Shown here: one piece after another, positions 35,136 to 44,201 of the stretch | Layout of the letters: each line of letters begins with the position of its first letter | How positions within the stretch are numbered: the first letter of the stretch is position 1 | Source of the DNA: Chloroflexota bacterium | Lineage (GTDB): Bacteria > Chloroflexota > Dehalococcoidia > Lucifugimonadales > SAR202-VII-2 | DNA: 64,000 nt | NCBI GenBank assembly: GCA_003228115.1 | Contig: QEVV01000009.1 | Span: 1-64,000 of the forward strand | Direction of reading: 5' to 3' | Translations under genes and position numbers: made by a program | Notes under the pieces: generated by a model | Database searches by the model: none | Seen by the model: only the letters and a program-made list of their open reading frames with translations | What the model was told of the DNA's origin: nothing

Positions 35136-35157
35136 CGCGGCTAGTTTTCTAGCCGCG
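35136..35157 (-). terminator. Intrinsic terminator of the minus-strand amidohydrolase
   Basis: A perfect 9-bp stem CGCGGCTAG / CTAGCCGCG with a 4-nt loop (AAAA on the minus strand), followed on that strand by TTT. It lies 73 nt past the amidohydrolase stop. Confidence 0.7.
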
Positions 35158-35229
35158 CTTGCTTGATAGAGACGTTCAGTACTTCATCAACGAGACCGTC
35201 TGCTGTGGGTCACGTCAGGACAGCGGCCC

Positions 35230-36357
35230 CTATTCGAAGTTGTACAACCGAGCGCAGTTGTCCCAGAGATACTTGCGCTTGGATTCATCTGAGAAGGGCA
35301 TTCCCAGCATGGCCTCGACGGAGTGGGGGTATTTCACGTCCAGGTGCGGGTAGTCCGTGGAGAAAACAAGGGTGTGATCCAGGCCGTACTCCGGCATATG
35401 GCCAGCTGTTACCTCGTCGCACTCTATAGCGGCGAAGCACTGACGCTTGAAATACTGGTCCGGCGTGAGCTTGAGTTCAGGAAGTTCCAGGTAGCCGGTC
35501 ACTTCCATGTACTCGCCCATTCGCCAGAGGAGCCAGGGGATCCATGAGCAGTTGCCCTCAAGGTAGGCGACCTTCAGCTTGGGAAAGCGTTCAAACACGC
35601 CTCCGAATAACATGTCGGCGCAGGCCACCATGTTCTCCAAAGGAAACGTCAAAGTGTTTCCCAGGGCAAATGTCGGCGTGAACTGCTGGTATACCGGCTG
35701 GGGCAGGTCGACGAACCCGGATGTGTGAAAGCCGACCGGAACGCCCAGGCGCTCGCATTCGGCCCACAGGGGGTCATAGTAAGGGTCGCTCCATGTCCGG
35801 CCATTCACGTAGCTGGGGCGCAAGAAGATTGATTTGAATCCGTATTGTTCGACCGAGCGCCGAGCCTCGATCACGGCAGATTCAACGTCGTGTGGGGCCA
35901 CCATGCCCGCCCCGAACATGCGGGTGGGGTCAGCCTGGCAGAAATCGTGCATCCAGTCGTTGTAGGCCGTAGCGATGGCGGCGGCGAGTCCGGGGTCCAT
36001 CTGGTCGATGCCCAGCACGAAGAGGCCCCGGGTGGGGAACATCACGGCAGCGTCCAACCCCTCCTTCTCCATGGCATTCAACTGCGAAATGCCGTCGAAG
36101 TTGCGCGCCATGGAGTCGCCGTACTTTTCAATAACCATCTGGTTCAGGACGTCCATCTTTGGGTTGGTCTTGTCGTAGCGCTGGACAATTCCCTTGGGTA
36201 GCACCTGGCCTTCCACTTGAATCCGGAGGTCTCGAGTGACCTCCGTGAAGCCGACGGGTGCGCGGTCGGCATAGGCGGGGTCGATGTAGTTCTGCCAAAG
36301 GTCGGCAGGCTCCATGATGTGCATGTCGGAGTCCATTATTTTGAAGCCGTTCTTCAT
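35230..36357 (-). CDS. Amidohydrolase family 2 protein, paralog 3
   Basis: A 375-residue Amidohydro_2 hydrolase. Motifs: KIMDSDMHIMEPADLW at the N-terminus, AAVMFPTRGL, AYNDWMHDFC, a barrel His in VGFHTSGFVD, KVAYLEGNCSWIPWLLWRM and VFSTDYPHLDVKYPHSVE with the final-strand Asp. It belongs to the branch with W-P-x-L/Y-x-x-R/D after the E-G/A block. Start ATG at 36357 behind AGGAGG; the open frame extends to 36414 without homology. Substrate unknown. The 232 nt upstream (36358-36589) hold no gene, only a 7-bp inverted repeat TGCCACG/CGTGGCA. Confidence 0.88.
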   Translation of the reverse strand: MKNGFKIMDSDMHIMEPADLWQNYIDPAYADRAPVGFTEVTRDLRIQVEGQVLPKGIVQRYDKTNPKMDVLNQMVIEKYGDSMARNFDGISQLNAMEKEGLDAAVMFPTRGLFVLGIDQMDPGLAAAIATAYNDWMHDFCQADPTRMFGAGMVAPHDVESAVIEARRSVEQYGFKSIFLRPSYVNGRTWSDPYYDPLWAECERLGVPVGFHTSGFVDLPQPVYQQFTPTFALGNTLTFPLENMVACADMLFGGVFERFPKLKVAYLEGNCSWIPWLLWRMGEYMEVTGYLELPELKLTPDQYFKRQCFAAIECDEVTAGHMPEYGLDHTLVFSTDYPHLDVKYPHSVEAMLGMPFSDESKRKYLWDNCARLYNFE

Positions 36358-36589
36358 CGCATTGCCTCCTGTGGAGCGTTTCGACAATTTGTTGGACGGT
36401 GGTAACCCGCGCAAGACAGCGATTGTAGACGCGACGGCGTCATAGGGTCAAAGGGGTGAGGCGAACCCGCTAGTGTGCCTCGGGCCGGGCATGGGCTGTT
36501 CAAGACCAACAGCTAGCCTCCAGTCCCTCTCGGAAAGCCGCATTTCCCCTTTTTGTGCCACGAGCGGAATACGTGGCATCGGCAAGGGG

Positions 36590-37222
36590 CTAGCCGGGTT
36601 TTTCGCCTTGAAGCCGCCGGACCGGGTTGCCTGCGACGGTGCTTTGCTTGGCAGCGACGTTGCTGAACCCCGAACTATTGAGAAGATCGATAAGGTCTTC
36701 TTCGCTTGGCATGGTATGAGGGTTGGTCTGGCCCGGTTTGTGGCTTTTGTGCTCCGGATGGTCGAAATCTTCGTCCAACAGAAGCATCCGGCCACCGGGT
36801 CGCAACACCCGCAGTATCTCCTTGACGGCGTCTGCGATGCTGGCCCAGTGGTGCATGGAGTTCACTGCCCAGGCCGCGTCGATACTACCGTCTGCAACGG
36901 GGATACTCTCGGCAGTGCCGTTCAAGATTCGAATGCGCCGACGCCCGCGGCGCCAGAGCCGACGGATGCCTAGGACCCGTCGCATAAAGGCGCTGGGGTC
37001 AATGGCTACAACCTGCCCTTGAGTAAGAATGCCGGCGGCCGGAATCGCAGCGGGCCCCATTCCTGCGCCTATATCAAGCGCCCGCTCATGGGGTTGTAGC
37101 TGAACCAACTCCAGAACATGACTGTTTACGGGCGAGTTCCAGTAGTCACCAAAGTAACGAAGGTACCTGAACTTTGAAGTGCGCGTGCTGTGGCCGTGCG
37201 GGTCGGTATGTGGATCAGGCAT
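36590..37222 (-). CDS. Class I SAM-dependent methyltransferase (UbiE-like fold)
   Basis: A 210-residue methyltransferase. Motif I is ALDIGAGMGPAAIPAAG, with VVAIDPSAF as motif II, ESIPVADGSIDAAWAVNSMHHW as the central block (split here: ESIPVADGS, then MHHW) and LRPGGRMLLLDEDF after it. The very basic stretch GIRRLWRRGRRRIRI (about residues 84-98) is unusual and could contact nucleic acid or membrane. Substrate unknown. It is divergent from the MFS gene. Confidence 0.82.
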   Translation of the reverse strand: MPDPHTDPHGHSTRTSKFRYLRYFGDYWNSPVNSHVLELVQLQPHERALDIGAGMGPAAIPAAGILTQGQVVAIDPSAFMRRVLGIRRLWRRGRRRIRILNGTAESIPVADGSIDAAWAVNSMHHWASIADAVKEILRVLRPGGRMLLLDEDFDHPEHKSHKPGQTNPHTMPSEEDLIDLLNSSGFSNVAAKQSTVAGNPVRRLQGEKPG

Positions 37223-37364
37223 GGGTCAACTATATCACCAGGGTCTTGAGAACTTCCCTTGTGTTCGTAGGAGGAGCCGCTGCTCTTCCGAAGATGAACG
37301 ATTCTTCATATTGGCTTTTTCCATTGGCCACGGTCCGGTTCCGGCGGACGGCGCCGCCGCCAGC

Positions 37365-37370
37365 TACAAT
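37365..37370 (+). promoter_or_regulatory. -10 box very close to the MFS start (possible leaderless mRNA)
   Basis: TACAAT at 37365-37370 places transcription start at about 37377, at or next to the ATG at 37379. No convincing -35 is seen. Confidence 0.45.
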
Positions 37371-37378
37371 TGGAGGCA

Positions 37379-38671
37379 ATGGCCTCTACACCCCCCTTAA
37401 ACGACCATCGTCCCTGGGCCGCTCGTCTACCGTTCTTCTACGGCTGGTTGATCCTGCCCGTGGCGAGCCTGGCCCTCTTTATCTCGGGGCCTGGCCAGAC
37501 CTACACCGTCTCCGTCTTCGTAGACCCGATCATTGAGGACATGGGCTGGTCAAGAACTATGGTCTCCAGCCTCTACACTGCGGGCTCTCTTACGGCGGCT
37601 TTGGGGATGGTGATGGTGGGGAAGCTCTTGGACCGGTACGGCGCCAGAGTCATGCTCACGGCTGTCGGCATCCTTTTCGGGTTCGCCGTGATGTGGATGA
37701 GCAGGGTGGGGGAGCCCGTACATCTGTATCTGGGTTTTGCGGCCATTCGCGCTTTGGGACAGGGGTCGCTCACGTTGATCCCTACTGCTCTGGTGGCGTT
37801 GTGGTTCATCCGCCGCAGGGGCAAAGCGACAGCCCTGGCCTCTCTTGGTTCGGTAGCTAGTCAGGCAACGTTGCCTCCCGTGACCCACCTGCTCATTTCC
37901 CATTTGGGTTGGCGGCATGCCTGGGTGGCACTAGCGTTCATGATCTGGGGTGCTCTGCTGCTTCCTGTACTTGCCTTTGTCCGGCGCAGCCCGGAATCCG
38001 TGGGCTTGCAGCCAGACGGGAACGCAGCTTCGATGCGCGGGTCTGGCCAGGCAACCGTCCCGGCGACTCACAGCGAAGTAAATTGGTCTCTGAGGGAGGC
38101 ATTTCGCGCCCCGGCCTTCTGGCTGCTGTTGTTCGCTGGGTCATCGCAGTCGCTGATCAGCACTGCGCTGGTGTTCCACCAGGTGTCCCTGTTCGCTAGC
38201 AAAGGCCTGGATGCTGGGCTTGCTGCCGTGGCCCTTACCGTCATGGCGATAGCGGTTCTGGCCGGCATCTTCATCGCCGGCATCTTGACTGACAAGATTC
38301 CCAATCGGTATGTGCTGGCGTCCGCGCAGGCCATAATGGCAATGGGCATGCTGTGGACATTCCTGATTTCCGAGCCCTGGGAGGCCCTAGTCTACAGTGG
38401 GATTATGGGAGTGGCGGGAGGACTCTTCATTACCATAAGCGCCGTAATTTGGCCCAACTACTTTGGCCGCAAGCACTTGGGAAGCATCCGAGGCGTGGCA
38501 ACCACCAGTTCGGTTGCGTTTGCGGCTCTAGGGCCCATGCCATTCGGCCTGCTTTTCGACCTGACGGGGAGCTACACTATCCCGATCCTTGCCTTCTTGG
38601 CGCTGCCGGCCGCCTGCGCCATTGCCGCATTGCTGGCGTTTCCACCTAGCAAGCGGGTCGCAGCCACTTGA
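37379..38671 (+). CDS. Major facilitator superfamily transporter
   Basis: A 430-residue protein with about twelve transmembrane helices. The loop 2-3 signature GKLLDRYGARVML (MFS motif A) and RRRGKATALASLGS are present, and a polar central loop (about residues 195-235) splits the two halves. It resembles monocarboxylate/oxalate-formate antiporter-like MFS members. Start ATG at 37379; GGAGG is only 2-3 nt away, so this start may not use a normal Shine-Dalgarno spacing. An in-frame TTG at 37370 overlaps the -10 box and is unlikely. Confidence 0.92.
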   Translation: MASTPPLNDHRPWAARLPFFYGWLILPVASLALFISGPGQTYTVSVFVDPIIEDMGWSRTMVSSLYTAGSLTAALGMVMVGKLLDRYGARVMLTAVGILFGFAVMWMSRVGEPVHLYLGFAAIRALGQGSLTLIPTALVALWFIRRRGKATALASLGSVASQATLPPVTHLLISHLGWRHAWVALAFMIWGALLLPVLAFVRRSPESVGLQPDGNAASMRGSGQATVPATHSEVNWSLREAFRAPAFWLLLFAGSSQSLISTALVFHQVSLFASKGLDAGLAAVALTVMAIAVLAGIFIAGILTDKIPNRYVLASAQAIMAMGMLWTFLISEPWEALVYSGIMGVAGGLFITISAVIWPNYFGRKHLGSIRGVATTSSVAFAALGPMPFGLLFDLTGSYTIPILAFLALPAACAIAALLAFPPSKRVAAT

Positions 38672-38809
38672 GGCTGAGGGATGGCTGGGCTGTCGCGTTT
38701 CTTGCTATGCGGCGCTTACGCCTGAGTTGACCGACAGGATTTCCCCGCTCCGGTCGAAATGACAAGGTAGGTTGCCTGGCGCTGCAAAGAATGAGAATCA
38801 CCAACGCTG

Positions 38810-38872
38810 AGATGCTTCGTCGGCGTGGCGAGGTTGAAGGCGAGAGGGTTCAACCGACTCCTCAGCAAGACA
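38810..38872. repeat. 63-nt dispersed intergenic repeat, copy 1
   Basis: It matches 48351-48413 over the same length: the first 16 bases (AGATGCTTCGTCGGCG) are identical and the last 27 (GGGTTCAACC...CAGCA-GACA) differ at two positions; the middle 20 diverge. The 277-nt gap 38672-38948 holds no gene, but also a CCGGTCGAAATGACA-type segment (38731-38764) reminiscent of other intergenic repeats. Confidence 0.7.
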
Positions 38873-38948
38873 GTCCCACCCCTCGCCCCTTCTATTGTCG
38901 AGGCAGTGGCAAAGGTAGAGGGCCGTGGTTTCTTCTTGCCAGCTTGGG

Positions 38949-40406
38949 TTAGTCGTGGCTTTGTCTGCCGGCGATCAATGAAAAGCCGGGACGGTTTAGG
39001 TCAATGTGGTCCGGCCCGTCCCTGTCCACAAGGCCGCGGACCAGGTCGACTATGGGGTGTGGCCCTACGTGGTAGGGCTTGTGTGGGCCGATCTTCAACA
39101 GGTCGTCCGTTGCTTCATCTCCCGCTGCGAACCGGAGCAAGATTTCCTCGTCACTCTTGTTCCCGTATTTTTGCCTGATCTCCTGCGCCGACGGTTCGGG
39201 AGGAGGGTTCGCCGACAACTCCCTGGCCCTCGTCCGGTTGAGCATTTTGTCCCGCACGTTCGGGTCCATGGCATCGGCGGACTCATAGCCCCACCAGCCG
39301 AGGGCGTACTGGAGGTTTTGGTCTGTGACCACCTCGTAGCGGGTGCCGTTGATGACATTGATCGTCGCTTGAGTACCGACGAACTGAGAAAAGGGCGTCA
39401 CCATTACTGGGTAGCCCATCTCCGCCCGGACCAACTCGCATTCTGCCAGTACGGCGTCGAGGAGATGGCTACGATTGAGGTTGCCGAGTTGGAACCGCAG
39501 GTTGGAGATCATGCCTCCCGGCACTTGGTGCTGGTACTGGCGCTCGTCGTATTCCAGCGGAGTTCCTATCGTGAACCCTTCACGTTTGCAGATGGCCGTG
39601 AAATGGGGCTCAAGGGGCAGCAACACTTCTTCATCCAACAGGGTGTCGTACCCCAGCGCCCGTGCGTTTTGGGCAATGTGGAAGACCGATGGATTCCCGG
39701 ACCCGTTTGCTAGGGGAGGGCTGGCCACGTGGATATTGGGAATGCCCAGCTTGATGCCCTCAAGCGCCACCAGAGGGCCGAGCCCAGTCGTGCAATGCGT
39801 GTGAAGCTCCAACGTGTAACCAGCCAGGTGCGGCTGGATGGCTGGGACCAAAGTCTTCATGCGCTCCGGGGTCAGCAGGCCACCTGGGTCTTTCAGACAG
39901 ATGCGGAAGGGCTTCAGGGCGACTGCCTGCTGTGTCTTGAGGGCGTAATATTCGTCAGTATGGCGCGGTGACACCGAATAGATGAGGTTGATGATCACAT
40001 CCAGCCCTGCGGCTTTCGCCAGCGCCAGCCGCTCGGCCCAGCCCTCCGCCTCGTTTCCAGAGTCGGATAGGCGGAGTTGGTGCACGCCGTTGCGCGCCAG
40101 GGCATTCAGGTGCATCTCGTAGAGGGCCATCGGAGTCAGATCGAAGGCCGCGTACGACCTGCCGCCGACGACGCGGAGCGGGGTCTTCTTAGCCAGTTTG
40201 GCAATTTCCCGAATGCGTTCCCAAGGATCTTCCTGCAGCTCCCGAACGATTTTCTTGCTGGGATTGCCATCGATCTCGATGGACTCGAAGCCGGCGTTGT
40301 CTATGTTCTCGACCATGGGCGTCAGCATGCCGGTACGGCTGTTCTGGGCCCATAGGCTATTGGGGCCGTCTCTTATCGTCGTGTCACTGAAGCGAATCTC
40401 TGGCAT
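38949..40406 (-). CDS. Carboxyltransferase-like protein (HMGL-like + PYC/OADA domain), copy 1
   Basis: A 485-residue protein with an HMGL-like TIM barrel (about 1-280) and the conserved carboxylase (PYC_OADA) domain (about 290-450). Metal and active-site blocks are FSDTTIRDG, CLKDPGGLLTPE and ELHTHCTTGLGP. It ends without a biotinyl (MKM) domain. Canonical pyruvate/oxaloacetate enzymes have RDAHQSLLATR and LRGRN; here these read RDGPNSLWAQN and VVGGRSY, so substrate-binding residues differ and the substrate is probably not pyruvate. Start at 40406 behind GAGGG. Paralog at 41872. Confidence 0.82.
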   Translation of the reverse strand: MPEIRFSDTTIRDGPNSLWAQNSRTGMLTPMVENIDNAGFESIEIDGNPSKKIVRELQEDPWERIREIAKLAKKTPLRVVGGRSYAAFDLTPMALYEMHLNALARNGVHQLRLSDSGNEAEGWAERLALAKAAGLDVIINLIYSVSPRHTDEYYALKTQQAVALKPFRICLKDPGGLLTPERMKTLVPAIQPHLAGYTLELHTHCTTGLGPLVALEGIKLGIPNIHVASPPLANGSGNPSVFHIAQNARALGYDTLLDEEVLLPLEPHFTAICKREGFTIGTPLEYDERQYQHQVPGGMISNLRFQLGNLNRSHLLDAVLAECELVRAEMGYPVMVTPFSQFVGTQATINVINGTRYEVVTDQNLQYALGWWGYESADAMDPNVRDKMLNRTRARELSANPPPEPSAQEIRQKYGNKSDEEILLRFAAGDEATDDLLKIGPHKPYHVGPHPIVDLVRGLVDRDGPDHIDLNRPGFSLIAGRQSHD

Positions 40407-40513
40407 GTTGTGTCCCTCTTATTGAAGCTTTTGGGGTGACGCTAGCTATCCATACGGCGCGACCTGCGGGCTCCCGGATGTACGCCGGTCATGATAGCAG
40501 GTCGGCGACGCTG

Positions 40514-40542
40514 TTTAGGGGGCGTTAAGCTCGTGATATGCT
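40514..40542 (+). promoter_or_regulatory. Promoter candidate for the MetE-like operon
   Basis: TTTAGG (40514-40519), a 17-nt spacer and TATGCT (40537-40542) with an extended TG. It drives the genes at 40602 and 41872. Confidence 0.4.
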
Positions 40543-40601
40543 TGGGGCCGTTTCGGAAGTGTAGGGCCAGTTGCATCCTTGTTCTTCTGGAGGAATACGA
40601 C

Positions 40602-41723
40602 ATGACGCAGCAAGGCAACTCTTTGGATGCCATTCGCACCGACCTTGTGGGCAGCTTCCTGCGCCCTTCGCGGCTCAAGGAGACCCATTTCCAACGGAGC
40701 CAGCAACAGGTAAGTGAAGAAGAGCTCCGGCGGGTCCAGGATCAGGCGATCCGCGACCTTATAGCGAGGGAAGAGGTCGTGGGTTTGCCGGTCGTTTGTG
40801 ACGGGGAGTTCCGCAGGGATAGTTTTATGGACAGCTTCACCGCGGCGATCGCTGGTATCAACCTTCGGGGGACCGTGATACCTCCAGCAGAGGAGGCGGC
40901 GACGCCCCATACTCGTGGAGACGACCCGACCTTCAACCGCCGCCAGCTGGCCACTGAACGCCTGCGCCTGGTGCACAATCTAGTGCTGGATGAGTTTAAG
41001 TTTGCTCAGGCCCTGACAAGCACTCCGGTGAAAGTTACGTTGATAGGGCCGGGCCGGATCATGCAGCTGTACGATCCGGAGAGCGATGTCTACTCCGGTA
41101 TGGACGAGTTCTTGGCTGATGTTGTCGCCATTGAGCGGCAGATCATTGGGCAGGTTGTCGAGGCGGGGTGCCGCTATGTGCAAGTCGATGAGCCTTCGTA
41201 CACCGCGTACGTAGACAATGCTTGGATCCAGGCAATGAAGGAACGGGGCGAAGACTTGCAAGCTCACCTCGATCAGGCCATTGCTGCCGACAACGCTGTG
41301 ATGAGTGGATTCCCTGGCGTCACCTTTGGTGTCCATGTTTGCCGGGGTAACCGTCAGAGCATGTACCACCGCGAGGGCGCCTACGATGCAATCGCCGAAC
41401 GCCTCTTCGAGGGGCTCGATTGCCAGCGCTTGCTGCTGGAGTACGATACTCCCAGGGCGGGCACCTTCGACCCTCTGAGGTTTGTTCCGGCCGGGAAGGT
41501 GGCGGTTCTTGGCTTGGTCAGCAGCAAGGTTCCGGACTTGGAGGAGGCCGACGCGCTCAAACGGCGGTTGGCGGAGGCTGAAAAGTTCCTGCCATTGGGG
41601 CAGATGGCGCTAAGCCCCCAGTGTGGTTTCGCCTCAGGGATCGCTGGAAACCTGCTCGGCGAGGAGGACCAGTGGAGGAAGCTGGAGTTGATTGAGGAGG
41701 TCGCAGCTGACGTGTGGAGTTAG
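40602..41723 (+). CDS. Cobalamin-independent methionine synthase-like (MetE C-terminal domain) protein
   Basis: A 373-residue protein equal to the C-terminal catalytic half of MetE, the UROD/MetE-like TIM barrel. Zinc ligands are visible as HVC in GVHVCRGN, a Glu in LLEYDTPRAG and Cys in SPQCGFAS. The N-terminus RTDLVGSFLRP and later YVQVDEPSYTAY are family blocks. Such stand-alone domains can act as methyltransferases (corrinoid or small-molecule donors) or in other carbon-sulfur chemistry. Context (two carboxyltransferase-like genes and a racemase-fold gene) suggests a specialised catabolic role. ATG at 40602 behind CTGGAGG. Confidence 0.85.
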   Translation: MTQQGNSLDAIRTDLVGSFLRPSRLKETHFQRSQQQVSEEELRRVQDQAIRDLIAREEVVGLPVVCDGEFRRDSFMDSFTAAIAGINLRGTVIPPAEEAATPHTRGDDPTFNRRQLATERLRLVHNLVLDEFKFAQALTSTPVKVTLIGPGRIMQLYDPESDVYSGMDEFLADVVAIERQIIGQVVEAGCRYVQVDEPSYTAYVDNAWIQAMKERGEDLQAHLDQAIAADNAVMSGFPGVTFGVHVCRGNRQSMYHREGAYDAIAERLFEGLDCQRLLLEYDTPRAGTFDPLRFVPAGKVAVLGLVSSKVPDLEEADALKRRLAEAEKFLPLGQMALSPQCGFASGIAGNLLGEEDQWRKLELIEEVAADVWS

Positions 41724-41787
41724 CGGCCTGGCATATTTGGGCGTTTGACCTGAAGCCCTTGTCGGGGGTTAAGGCTGAAGGTGTGCT

Positions 41788-41817
41788 GGATTGGCTACGC
41801 TTCACCGCCGCTGGTTT
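41788..41817 (+). pseudogene. Remnant of a racemase-fold gene N-terminus
   Basis: Thirty bases here match the 5' region of the intact racemase-fold gene at 43472-43501 with three mismatches, in a frame giving IGYASPPLV versus IGYTSPPLV. Downstream the similarity ends at once. It lies between the MetE-like and carboxyltransferase-like genes. Confidence 0.55.
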
Positions 41818-41871
41818 TCGAAAAAGGCCTCCCTGCACAAAGGGATAGCCAGACGTGCAAAGGGGGAATCA

Positions 41872-43350
41872 ATGAGCACCGAGATCAAGTTCATCGACAC
41901 GACTATAAGAGATGGGATGGCAAGCCTCTGGGCACAGAGCATGAACACCGGGACGATGCTGGGGGTGCTGCCGGACTTGGACCGGGCTGGCTTCGAGTCC
42001 ATGGAGTTCCTGTCTCCGGGTACCCGAACGAAGAAGATGGCCCAGGATCTGGGTGAGGATATGCTCCAGTGGTTGAAGCGAGGGGCCGCCCTCGCCTCTA
42101 AGACTGAGCTACGCCTGCACGGAGGCCTGCAAAGCGGCCACTCCCTAGTCCCCTTCAGCGTTCGGCGTCTGGTGGCGGAGATGGCCGTTTCCCAAGGGAT
42201 CACCATCGACCGTTCTTCCAATTCCTGGAACGACTTCGAAGAACACAAGATTAACATCCAGGAGATGCGGAGCCTGGGCCTGAGGCCGGTTGTCAACGTG
42301 ATCTACGCCATCTCACCTAAGCACACAATCGATTACTACCGAGAGCGCATTCGTCAGGCGGCAGCTCTCAAGCCCTACCGGCTCTGCTTCAAAGACGTGG
42401 GTGGCCTACTTACACCAGAAACCACCCGTGAGCTGACTCGTATCTTTATGGAGAGCGCCAATGGCATTGAGGTGGAGTTTCACGCCCATTCCACCAACGG
42501 GCTCGCCCCCATCAACGTATTGGAGGCGGTCAAGGGCGGCATCCGGCACATCCATACGGCCATTCCTCCCCTGGCCAACGGAACGTCGCAGCCCTCTATT
42601 CTCAATGTTGCCAGTAATCTCCGTGCCCTTGGCTTCGATCCGGTAGTGGACGAAGCCCCCCTGCAGCCGGCCATGGAGAAGCTCGCGTTTGTTGCCCACC
42701 ATGAGCACTTTCCTATCGGCGCACCCCGCCTGTTCGACCAAGCGCTGTACAACCACCAAGTACCCGGCGGAATGATGTCCAATCTGGTCCACCAACTGAA
42801 ACTGGTGGGCATGGAAGACAAGTTCCAGCAAACTCTGGACGAAATCGTGCAGGTGCGCGCCGATTTTGGGTATCCCATTATGGTGACGCCCCTGGCGCAG
42901 TTCGTAGGGAGCCAAGCGGCCATCAACGTTATCGCTGGCGAGCGCTACAAGCAGGTCAGCGACGAGGTCATCCAATACGCTCTGGGGCTCTGGGGCCGGG
43001 AGGCCGTTACGGCCATGGACCAGGAGGTTCGCGCCAAGATATTGGACCGAAAGAGGGCTCGTGAACTGACGATGTCGGAGCCGCCCGATCCGTCGCTCAA
43101 GGAGCTGCGGGCCCAATACGGAGAGAACACCACCGACGAGGAGCTCATTCTGCGCTTCTACGGCGGCGAAAAGGCTCTGGCCGTAATGGGCAAGTCCAGC
43201 AATCCAGAGGACGTCTTCAGCGCTCGACAGCCTATCGTGGCCCTGCTGGAACGGTTCGCCAAGCAACGGCGCTTCAGGCACGTTGCGGTGCAGAAAGGGG
43301 ACACGAGCATGACCCTGCGGAGCGCTCCTGAGATAGCCAGCCAGGTCTAA
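41872..43350 (+). CDS. Carboxyltransferase-like protein (HMGL-like + PYC/OADA domain), copy 2
   Basis: A 492-residue paralog of the protein at 38949. Blocks: FIDTTIRDGMASLWAQ, CFKDVGGLLTPE, EFHAHSTNGLAP, GTSQPSILNVASNLRALG, NHQVPGGMMSNL and VMVTPLAQFVGSQAA. No biotin-carrier domain follows; the C-terminus is a unique basic tail. The pyruvate-binding Gln and second Arg of canonical enzymes are absent, as in copy 1. ATG at 41872 behind AAAGGGGGAATCA. It follows the MetE-like gene by 148 nt and precedes a racemase-fold gene by 102 nt. Confidence 0.83.
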   Translation: MSTEIKFIDTTIRDGMASLWAQSMNTGTMLGVLPDLDRAGFESMEFLSPGTRTKKMAQDLGEDMLQWLKRGAALASKTELRLHGGLQSGHSLVPFSVRRLVAEMAVSQGITIDRSSNSWNDFEEHKINIQEMRSLGLRPVVNVIYAISPKHTIDYYRERIRQAAALKPYRLCFKDVGGLLTPETTRELTRIFMESANGIEVEFHAHSTNGLAPINVLEAVKGGIRHIHTAIPPLANGTSQPSILNVASNLRALGFDPVVDEAPLQPAMEKLAFVAHHEHFPIGAPRLFDQALYNHQVPGGMMSNLVHQLKLVGMEDKFQQTLDEIVQVRADFGYPIMVTPLAQFVGSQAAINVIAGERYKQVSDEVIQYALGLWGREAVTAMDQEVRAKILDRKRARELTMSEPPDPSLKELRAQYGENTTDEELILRFYGGEKALAVMGKSSNPEDVFSARQPIVALLERFAKQRRFRHVAVQKGDTSMTLRSAPEIASQV

Positions 43351-43452
43351 AACTTAGCCCGGCCACATTGCTTTGCCGGTTCCAGTAAGTAAAGAGGCGA
43401 TTTGTGGAAATGGGAATGATGATAGTGAATAGTTTCCTGAGAAGGACAAGCC

Positions 43453-44169
43453 ATGTATGGAACGCGTGCCCGGATCGGCTACACGTCACCGCCGCTGGTT
43501 TCAGAGATATTTCCCTACGAGTTCTACCGCATCGCTCCTGAGGGAGTAGGGCTGGCGCTGGCCACCCTCGACGTTTGGGAACACACGGCGGACGAGTTGG
43601 ACGGCAGCTATCAACGAACGGTAAGGGCCGCCCGCGCCATGGGCGAGGCCCGCATCGACTTGATCGTGCTGGGTGGAGTGCCGGTGCTCTCTTCTCAGGG
43701 CGCCGGAAACATCGGCAGCTTTGCCAAGTCCGTCGAGAATGAGACCGGCATTCCGGTGACCACGGCCCCCGATGCATACAAGCACGCCCTCGACCAACTG
43801 GACAGCAAGCGGATCGTCGTTGTGGAAACGCCCCATATCCCGGAACGCGGCGCTTTGGATCACGCTGGGCGGGAGGTGTTGGGTCGCAAAGGGTGGGGCA
43901 GTGAGCGGATGGTCCTCTCCACGGTTCAGCCTTCAGACCAGGTGGCACAGTTGGGGCGAGAATTGGTGGGGGAGCACCCTGAAGCTGACACCTTATGGCT
44001 GAACTGGCCTCACCGGGCAACAGTCGACCAAATTGAGGCGCTGGAGCAGGAGTTGGGTATCAATGTCCTGAGCGCCACCCAGGCCATTGTTTGGCATGCT
44101 CTCAGGATGGCTGGGATCAGCGAGCCGATTCCCGGTTTCGGACGGCTGCTCCGAGAGCCCTCCGCCTAG
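43453..44169 (+). CDS. Asp/Glu racemase-superfamily (maleate isomerase-like) protein
   Basis: A 238-residue two-lobed racemase-fold protein. Blocks: RIGYTSPPLVSEIFPYEFYR, VLGGVPVLSSQG at the first active-site loop, KRIVVVETPHIPE, TLWLNWPHRATVDQIEALE at the second loop and INVLSATQAIVWHALR. Both positions normally occupied by catalytic Cys are substituted (Gly and Trp), so proton-transfer chemistry must differ or the protein is non-catalytic. ATG at 43453 behind GAGAAGGA. A degenerate copy of its 5' end lies at 41788. Confidence 0.82.
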   Translation: MYGTRARIGYTSPPLVSEIFPYEFYRIAPEGVGLALATLDVWEHTADELDGSYQRTVRAARAMGEARIDLIVLGGVPVLSSQGAGNIGSFAKSVENETGIPVTTAPDAYKHALDQLDSKRIVVVETPHIPERGALDHAGREVLGRKGWGSERMVLSTVQPSDQVAQLGRELVGEHPEADTLWLNWPHRATVDQIEALEQELGINVLSATQAIVWHALRMAGISEPIPGFGRLLREPSA

Positions 44170-44201
44170 AGGGGCGGGCCGTCCGTGCCTGGCCCCTTGC
44201 G

